From positions 1 through 37,443 of the forward strand of contig JAHFJA010000009.1 in NCBI GenBank assembly GCA_023246095.1: 37,443 bases of DNA, in the 5' to 3' direction. The notes below the pieces were generated by a model. It had not been told where the DNA came from. It searched no databases and was given only the letters and a program-made list of their open reading frames with translations. Below, piece by piece: positions 33,403 to 37,443 of the stretch (the first letter of the stretch is position 1; each line of letters begins with the position of its first letter). Made by a program: the position numbers and the translations under genes. The DNA is from a bacterium. GTDB taxonomy: Bacteria; Patescibacteriota; Patescibacteriia; JACQRZ01.

Positions 33403-34125
33403 TTAAATACGTTTTTTACCAAGATTCATGTAGTATTCCCTTTTCTCAGGAGAAAAATGCTCCAGCGAATACCGCAACATCGTACGTGGCATTGTCGCAG
33501 CATAGAGATTTAAAAACAACTCTTCTTTTTCCTTGCCACACCTCTTCCCTACTTCGCGAAGCATCCAACCAACCGCTTTCTGAATAAGATCATGGGTATC
33601 ATCTTTTAAAATCGTTGCGATCTCAAGAGCGAGAGTTGCATCACCTTGTTTTATATAATGGTATGTTGCCACTATTGCAATCCGTCTCCTCCACAAATCC
33701 TTTGATCGTGCAAATGTAAAAAGAATATCCGTCCCGTGATCTTTAGAGTATGCTCCTAAAATTTTATCAGCACTCGAATCAACGAGGTCCCAGTTGTTTA
33801 CCCACTTGATATGTTTAAGATAGAGAGAGGCTATGTGCTTTTTTATTTCATCATTTCCTTTTTGAAATCTGGTAACGAGAATTAAGAGCGACAAAAGTCG
33901 TTCCTCATGAATGGGCGATTGTAATAGATCAATTACGTCTTTTTCTGACAATGTACTGCATTTGAGCGCAACCTTACGCACTTGTGGTACGGTCACTCCG
34001 ATGAATTGATCACCGTATCCATACTCTCCTTGTTTTGTTTTAAAAAAACGAGGAAAAAATGAGGCCTTTTGAGTGTCGGCATATGACCACAATTCATGGC
34101 GAACTATTTTAAGAGAGTCGGACAT
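33403..34125 (-). CDS. AlkD-like DNA glycosylase (DNA alkylation repair, HEAT-like repeats)
   Basis: 240 residues from ATG at 34125. The frame is open up to 34218, but a promoter lies at 34148-34176 inside that part and its residues look non-coding. YGDQFIGVTVPQVRKVA, SPIHEERLLSLLILV, WVNNWDLVDSSADKILG, DLWRRRIAIVATYHYI, and IQKAVGWMLREVGKR match the AlkD repeats, including the conserved Trp/Asp and Arg that hold the damaged base. It removes alkylated bases. Confidence 0.93.
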   Translation of the reverse strand: MSDSLKIVRHELWSYADTQKASFFPRFFKTKQGEYGYGDQFIGVTVPQVRKVALKCSTLSEKDVIDLLQSPIHEERLLSLLILVTRFQKGNDEIKKHIASLYLKHIKWVNNWDLVDSSADKILGAYSKDHGTDILFTFARSKDLWRRRIAIVATYHYIKQGDATLALEIATILKDDTHDLIQKAVGWMLREVGKRCGKEKEELFLNLYAATMPRTMLRYSLEHFSPEKREYYMNLGKKRI

Positions 34126-34147
34126 AGAGAGTAAGTGAGTTGCCCTA

Positions 34148-34176
34148 AGAATACCGTCTTGACGATCAACTGGCAA
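34148..34176 (-). promoter_or_regulatory. Promoter of the alkD-bgl pair
   Basis: TTGCCA (34176-34171), 17 bases, TATTCT (34153-34148) on the minus strand; predicted start near 34141, leader about 16 nt. It supports the downstream ATG for the AlkD-like gene. Confidence 0.6.
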
Positions 34177-34207
34177 TGCCGTACGATCATCTCGACGATT
34201 AGACCGA

Positions 34208-34235
34208 TTATAGTACATTTACAACGAGATATAAT
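34208..34235 (+). promoter_or_regulatory. Promoter of the DHFR-HIT gene
   Basis: A perfect -10 TATAAT (34230-34235) with a weak -35 TTATAG (34208-34213), 16 bases apart. The leader of about 43 nt ends with AGGAGG (34274-34279), five bases before the ATG. Confidence 0.6.
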
Positions 34236-34284
34236 GTGCTGAAAATGATTATGATAAAGCCTACATAAGGCATAGGAGGAAAGG

Positions 34285-35256
34285 ATGGAGTTAAATATTA
34301 CTGTTGCGATAAGCGACAACGGTGTTATTGGAAAAAACGGCAACGATCTATGGAACATGCCTGCTCATCTTGAACGCTCTGGGCAACTAACAAAAAAGGC
34401 GGATCGGATTGTGATAGGAAGAGCAACACACGACTTCAAAGTTGCTCGACTACGCAAGCAAATACCAAAAAGAGAAACGATTGTGATTACCGGCAATCGT
34501 AACTACATTGCAAGGACTGGATATAAAGTTGCGCATTCGTTTGAAGATGCAATCAATTCAATAAACAATTCGGAACAAGTCTTTGTTATTGGAGGCGCGG
34601 AGATGTACCGATTAGCAATGCCTTACGCAGACAGGATCTACGTTACTCGTCTCCATACAGAGATTGACAGCGATATTCTGTTTCCGGAAATTTCCAGCAG
34701 TGAATGGAAAATAGTATCGAAGGCAAGCAGTTACCGAAACAATTTAAATCCGTATGACTATTCATTTGAAGTGCATGAGAGAAGAGAACTGCGAAAAAAC
34801 ATAATGACCAACAAAGGCTCCACTAAGTTCACCAACCCCAATGCATCACACAATCCAAAACTAAGGTCATTATTGGAAGGCTATCAAAAAAATGGTATCT
34901 GCCCATTTTGCCCGGAACATTTATTGCCGGACCACACTAGGGAGATATTAAAAACTGGACATTATTGGCTCATCACTCACAATGCCTGGCCACTGCCGCA
35001 CACCAAACATCATTTCTTACTGATCTTACACAAACGCCATGTAGATGACATAGGTGATCTTACTCCTGAAGAATGGTCAGAATTGTTAGATCACTATCGA
35101 TATTTGAAAGCAAAATTTCAAATACAGGGTTGCGGATTTTTTATTCAATCTGGTGATATTACAAAAAATAAATCATCCATAGCTCATACTCATGTAGAAA
35201 TTGCAGAATCTGACAATTGCGATGAACATGAAGAAGTTCATGTAACCTTGGGTTAA
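34285..35256 (+). CDS. Fusion of a DHFR-like domain and a HIT-like domain
   Basis: 323 residues. Residues 1-165 are DHFR-like: VAISDNGVIG (7-16), IVIGRATHD (42-50), VIGGAEMYRL (101-110), ADRIYVTRLHTEIDSDILFP. In the folate site LWNMPAHLER has His28 where active DHFRs have Asp or Glu, so normal dihydrofolate reduction is doubtful. Residues 190-323 are a HIT-like domain: CPFC (206-209) zinc pair, TGHYWLI, KRHVDDIGDL, and IAHTHVEI (299-306), i.e. H301-x-H303-x-E305 instead of three histidines. A consensus SD precedes the ATG and a terminator follows, so it is a single-gene unit. The join is in frame, with no stop where the second DHFR ends. Confidence 0.83.
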   Translation: MELNITVAISDNGVIGKNGNDLWNMPAHLERSGQLTKKADRIVIGRATHDFKVARLRKQIPKRETIVITGNRNYIARTGYKVAHSFEDAINSINNSEQVFVIGGAEMYRLAMPYADRIYVTRLHTEIDSDILFPEISSSEWKIVSKASSYRNNLNPYDYSFEVHERRELRKNIMTNKGSTKFTNPNASHNPKLRSLLEGYQKNGICPFCPEHLLPDHTREILKTGHYWLITHNAWPLPHTKHHFLLILHKRHVDDIGDLTPEEWSELLDHYRYLKAKFQIQGCGFFIQSGDITKNKSSIAHTHVEIAESDNCDEHEEVHVTLG

Positions 35257-35262
35257 TCCCGA

Positions 35263-35297
35263 CCCCTTGAAACGACAATGTTTCAAGGGGATTATTT
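35263..35297 (+). terminator. Strong intrinsic terminator after the DHFR-HIT gene
   Basis: CCCCTTGAAAC (35263-35273), 6-base loop, GTTTCAAGGGG (35280-35290): 11-bp perfect stem, then ATTATTTTTTT. Confidence 0.92.
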
Positions 35298-35322
35298 TTT
35301 TAGACAAAAAAAGGATATATTC

Positions 35323-35351
35323 TTGACGGCACTGTAGCAATCCCGTACGAT
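35323..35351 (+). promoter_or_regulatory. Promoter of the DHFR-ThyA-HIT operon
   Basis: TTGACG (35323-35328), 17 bases, TACGAT (35346-35351). Predicted start near 35358, leader about 55 nt. Confidence 0.7.
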
Positions 35352-35374
35352 AGCAGCGGCCAAAGAGCCGATTA

Positions 35375-35388
35375 TTGTCATTTGACAA
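35375..35388 (+). promoter_or_regulatory. 14-bp palindrome in the operon leader
   Basis: TTGTCA-TT-TGACAA, a perfect inverted repeat just after the predicted transcription start and 25 bases before the DHFR ATG. It could be a repressor site. Its right half also reads TTGACA, but no -10 follows. Confidence 0.45.
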
Positions 35389-35412
35389 GTTAATATCAAG
35401 AAAGGGGTAGAA

Positions 35413-35925
35413 ATGATAAAAGTGTCTGTCTGTATGGATCGTAATGGGGTAATCGGAAACAAGAGTACCATACCTTGGATGAAAGAATTGCCCAATGACA
35501 TGAAGAAATTTATTAGGCTCACGAAGGGAGCAATAATAATAGTTGGACGCAAGACTCTTGAAGAGTGTATTAAAGAACCACTTAAAGGAAGAACAAACAT
35601 AGTGGTGAGCAGAACACTCAATCTCTATATCAAAGATTGTGCGATCGCCCACTCTGTTGAAGCGGCAATTGCCTATGCGACCAGTATTAGTCTTACAAAA
35701 GACAACATCTGGATTATCGGTGGTTCAGAGATATATCGCCAGACATTGGATTTGGCTGACGAACTTTACTTAACCGTAATCGACCACGAATTTGAAGGAG
35801 ACAGTTATTTCCCAAGATGGTCAACAAGTGAATGGGAATTAACGTCGATTGAAGAATTTTCTGCCGATGAGAAAAACGTATATGCTCATCGGTTCGAAAT
35901 TTGGAGAAGAAAGAATAATAACTAA
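35413..35925 (+). CDS. folA: Dihydrofolate reductase
   Basis: 170 residues. VCMDRNGVIGNKSTIPW (6-22), ELPNDMKKF with the catalytic acid D29, IVGRKTLE, NIVVSR, IWIIGGSEIYRQ and DELYLTVIDHEFEGDSYFP are the DHFR core motifs, all present. It reduces dihydrofolate to tetrahydrofolate, which is needed because thymidylate synthase, encoded next, produces dihydrofolate. SD AAAGGGG lies before the ATG; the thyA-like gene starts 16 bases after its stop. Confidence 0.9.
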   Translation: MIKVSVCMDRNGVIGNKSTIPWMKELPNDMKKFIRLTKGAIIIVGRKTLEECIKEPLKGRTNIVVSRTLNLYIKDCAIAHSVEAAIAYATSISLTKDNIWIIGGSEIYRQTLDLADELYLTVIDHEFEGDSYFPRWSTSEWELTSIEEFSADEKNVYAHRFEIWRRKNNN

Positions 35926-35941
35926 AAAAGGAGAGTAAAAA

Positions 35942-36889
35942 ATGAATAATTTAATGGAAGTCGTTCAGCCTATCATTTATAGGCCAGACGAATTCAGAGA
36001 AAAAGAACTGCAATATCCACGCCTCATACGTGATATTTACTTCGAAGGTGAAAGAAGGTTCGCACAATGGCAAAAAACAGAATCCGGTGAACCAGAGGAA
36101 TTCAGATACCTTACAGGACAATTGATGGACTTTGATTTAAGTAATGGTGTACCTTTTACAACTCTGAGAGATTTAAAAGGTGCCGTTGAATCGGCGATCA
36201 ATGAACTTAGGGCATTTCTTGGGGGTGCAGTTACTATCGAAGAATATGAAAGTTACGGCGCAAATCCGAACTGGTGGAAAGCTTCGCTCACTGCTGAAAA
36301 ATGCGCAGTGTTTGGCCTAAAAGAGGGAGAATTCGGTAAAGGTGGTTATGGTTCTGCGCTCACACAGAGGATAAAAAATGGAAAAGTTTTTAATCAAGTT
36401 AAAGTTTTACTTCAACAGATGAAAGATTTTCCTAATGCCACAACACACCTTCTTGTTACGTGGTATCCAGAGTATGACCTTGGTACAAAAGAAGAACCAC
36501 GTGAAGTCGCGACAGCTCCATGTCATGGTACAACAGTTTATTTTGATATCAACATGGAAACAGGCACTTTAGCGGTAATTCACGTTCAGCGTGCAGCTGA
36601 TGGACCAGTAGGATTGGTGTTCAATATCCTCCAATATATAGTTTTGGGAATGATGATAGCGCATCTTCTAGGATTAACCTTTACAAGATACAAGCATTTC
36701 ATACTCAATGCACATATCTATGGAGTACAGTTCGAAGCAGTAAAAAAAATACTTGAACGCGCACCGCGTGTTCCGCCAGTATTGATATTAAAAAGAAGGG
36801 TTACGGATATTTCAGATTTTCGTGCTAACGATTTTGAACTACAGAAATATAATCCGTGGCCTGCACTTTTTATTAAAACACCATTTTAG
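35942..36889 (+). CDS. Divergent thymidylate synthase (ThyA type)
   Basis: 315 residues. The C-terminal half keeps the ThyA active site: APCHGTTVYF with nucleophile C194, VQRAADGPVGLVFN with R217, D220 and N228 (QRA instead of the usual QRS), then LNAHIYGVQ with H258 and Y260. NGVPFTTLRDLKG (69-80) resembles the N-terminal RG/PL-T-T-K part. The rest is far from the standard enzyme, so it could be a ThyA-fold enzyme using a different dNMP. Placement after DHFR supports dTMP synthesis. SD AAGGAGAG precedes the ATG. Confidence 0.82.
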   Translation: MNNLMEVVQPIIYRPDEFREKELQYPRLIRDIYFEGERRFAQWQKTESGEPEEFRYLTGQLMDFDLSNGVPFTTLRDLKGAVESAINELRAFLGGAVTIEEYESYGANPNWWKASLTAEKCAVFGLKEGEFGKGGYGSALTQRIKNGKVFNQVKVLLQQMKDFPNATTHLLVTWYPEYDLGTKEEPREVATAPCHGTTVYFDINMETGTLAVIHVQRAADGPVGLVFNILQYIVLGMMIAHLLGLTFTRYKHFILNAHIYGVQFEAVKKILERAPRVPPVLILKRRVTDISDFRANDFELQKYNPWPALFIKTPF

Positions 36890-36909
36890 TAGAGAAGGAG
36901 GAAGAGGAA

Positions 36910-37341
36910 ATGATAAACGCAGACACACGACTCGTATATCCAGAGAACGCTAAGAGTGAAGCATATCGCACTTATCTTGAGGAAATCGAAGCAGCGAAGG
37001 AATGTCCCTTTTGTGAAGCATACCTAATGAAATGGAAAAAAATCCCACCCATCAAGACAGGAAAATATTGGCTTGTTGTTCCTTTGGACTTTCCACATGA
37101 AAACGCTGATGTTCATTTTATGTTTATAGCGAAAAAGCACGTCACCGACATAGACGAGTTACCCACTAAAGCAGAAAATGAACTATTCAGATTGAGACGA
37201 TGGTTGAAAAAAAAGTACAAACTAAAATACGGCACGATCCTAATGCGTTCGGGTGGACCCGAAACAGGCCAAACCGTAACTCATCTTCATGCTCAATTGG
37301 TCAAAGCAAAAAAAGGTGTAATAGTTCTCACTAGAATATAA
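36910..37341 (+). CDS. HIT-like protein with HxHxQ triad
   Basis: 143 residues. CPFC at 32-35, TGKYWLVVPLDFPHE (50-64), KKHVTDIDEL (75-84) and THLHAQL with H125-x-H127-x-Q129. Replacing the third His with Gln is seen in GalT-like and Ap4A-phosphorylase branches, which transfer nucleotides, while the rest looks like the HIT half of the DHFR-HIT fusion. It could act on a nucleotide conjugate. SD AAGGAGGAAGAGG is very strong. Third gene of the operon. Confidence 0.78.
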   Translation: MINADTRLVYPENAKSEAYRTYLEEIEAAKECPFCEAYLMKWKKIPPIKTGKYWLVVPLDFPHENADVHFMFIAKKHVTDIDELPTKAENELFRLRRWLKKKYKLKYGTILMRSGGPETGQTVTHLHAQLVKAKKGVIVLTRI

Positions 37342-37349
37342 ACTAAATT

Positions 37350-37443
37350 TCACTTTTGAAGCGGGACGTAGATAATCTCTACACCCGCTTCTTTTAATAT
37401 AGCTTCCGAATCCAATGCCGAGTATCCTTGGGTATAATAAACA
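37350..37443 (-). CDS. C-terminal end of an unidentified protein, cut by window edge
   Basis: Reading inward on the minus strand gives 30 codons ending in TGA at 37352-37350: YSALDSEAILKEAGVEI then IYVPLQK. It reads like a real protein, but the fragment is too short to name. It converges on the HIT gene and overlaps the hairpin at 37358-37391. Confidence 0.4.
   Translation of the reverse strand, partial: VYYTQGYSALDSEAILKEAGVEIIYVPLQK
37358..37395 (+). terminator. Intrinsic terminator after the HIT gene
   Basis: GAAGCGGG (37358-37365) pairs with CCCGCTTC (37384-37391); an inner GTAGA/TCTAC stem closes a 5-base loop; TTTT follows. It lies 17 bases past the HIT stop. Confidence 0.8.

Noticed and set aside
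33403-34218. Longer N-terminus for the AlkD-like protein (start at 34218)
   Set aside because: The extra 31 residues cover a -35/-10 pair and do not resemble the family; ATG at 34125 fits better.
35342-35412. Riboswitch (for example folate type) in the leader of the DHFR operon
   Set aside because: Only about 55 nt of leader are available, with one palindrome; no conserved aptamer core was recognisable.
1-37443. CRISPR arrays, insertion sequences, integrases, rRNA
   Set aside because: No regularly spaced repeats, transposase or integrase motifs, terminal inverted repeats or rRNA sequence were seen on either strand. The cassette-like genes therefore have no visible mobility enzyme in the window.

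Overview
The window most resembles a member of the Patescibacteria (candidate phyla radiation), Parcubacteria-like. This is inferred from family content, not from a marker-gene tree. The clues are a DUF5652 membrane protein, a compact suf operon with a short SufD, a 590-residue DnaG, a large beta-helix surface protein ending in a wall-type module I associate with this group, and many genes with no Shine-Dalgarno (SD) sequence.

Layout. 1-13,300 is an envelope region: a partial ice-binding-like protein, small membrane proteins (YggT, DUF1059, DUF5652, CmpB-like, DUF2127), a GH18/deacetylase/GT2 fusion, a kinase-like APH protein, a cysteine-containing four-helix membrane protein and a 1507-residue lamin-tail/beta-helix protein. 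13,330-23,330 is an accessory stretch, all on the minus strand: an eight-repeat homing-endonuclease-associated-repeat protein, a cytidine-deaminase-like protein, a HIT-like gene remnant, a HAD phosphatase, a terpene-cyclase-like alpha-toroid protein, an orphan 520-residue protein, an HD phosphohydrolase, dUTPase and another orphan. tRNA-Asn follows. 23,663-31,955 is a core block on the minus strand: rrf2-sufC-sufB-sufD-sufS-sufU-sufT-like-dnaG-rpoD. 32,076-34,125 holds a GH1 beta-glucosidase and an AlkD-like DNA glycosylase. 34,285-37,341, on the plus strand, holds a DHFR-HIT fusion gene and a separate DHFR-ThyA-HIT operon.

How the genes fit together. The core and envelope genes start at ATG codons without visible SD sequences. 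Most accessory genes instead have a clear SD, usually a recognisable -35/-10 promoter, and an intrinsic terminator of their own. Many of them act, or are predicted to act, on deoxypyrimidine nucleotides: cytidine deaminase, HD dNTPase-like protein, dUTPase, DHFR and thymidylate synthase. HIT-like domains appear beside DHFR twice, plus once more as a remnant. The most unusual signal is this self-contained, SD-led nucleotide-metabolism set on both sides of an SD-less core block. Within it, a DHFR domain that has lost its catalytic aspartate is fused to a HIT domain with an altered triad.
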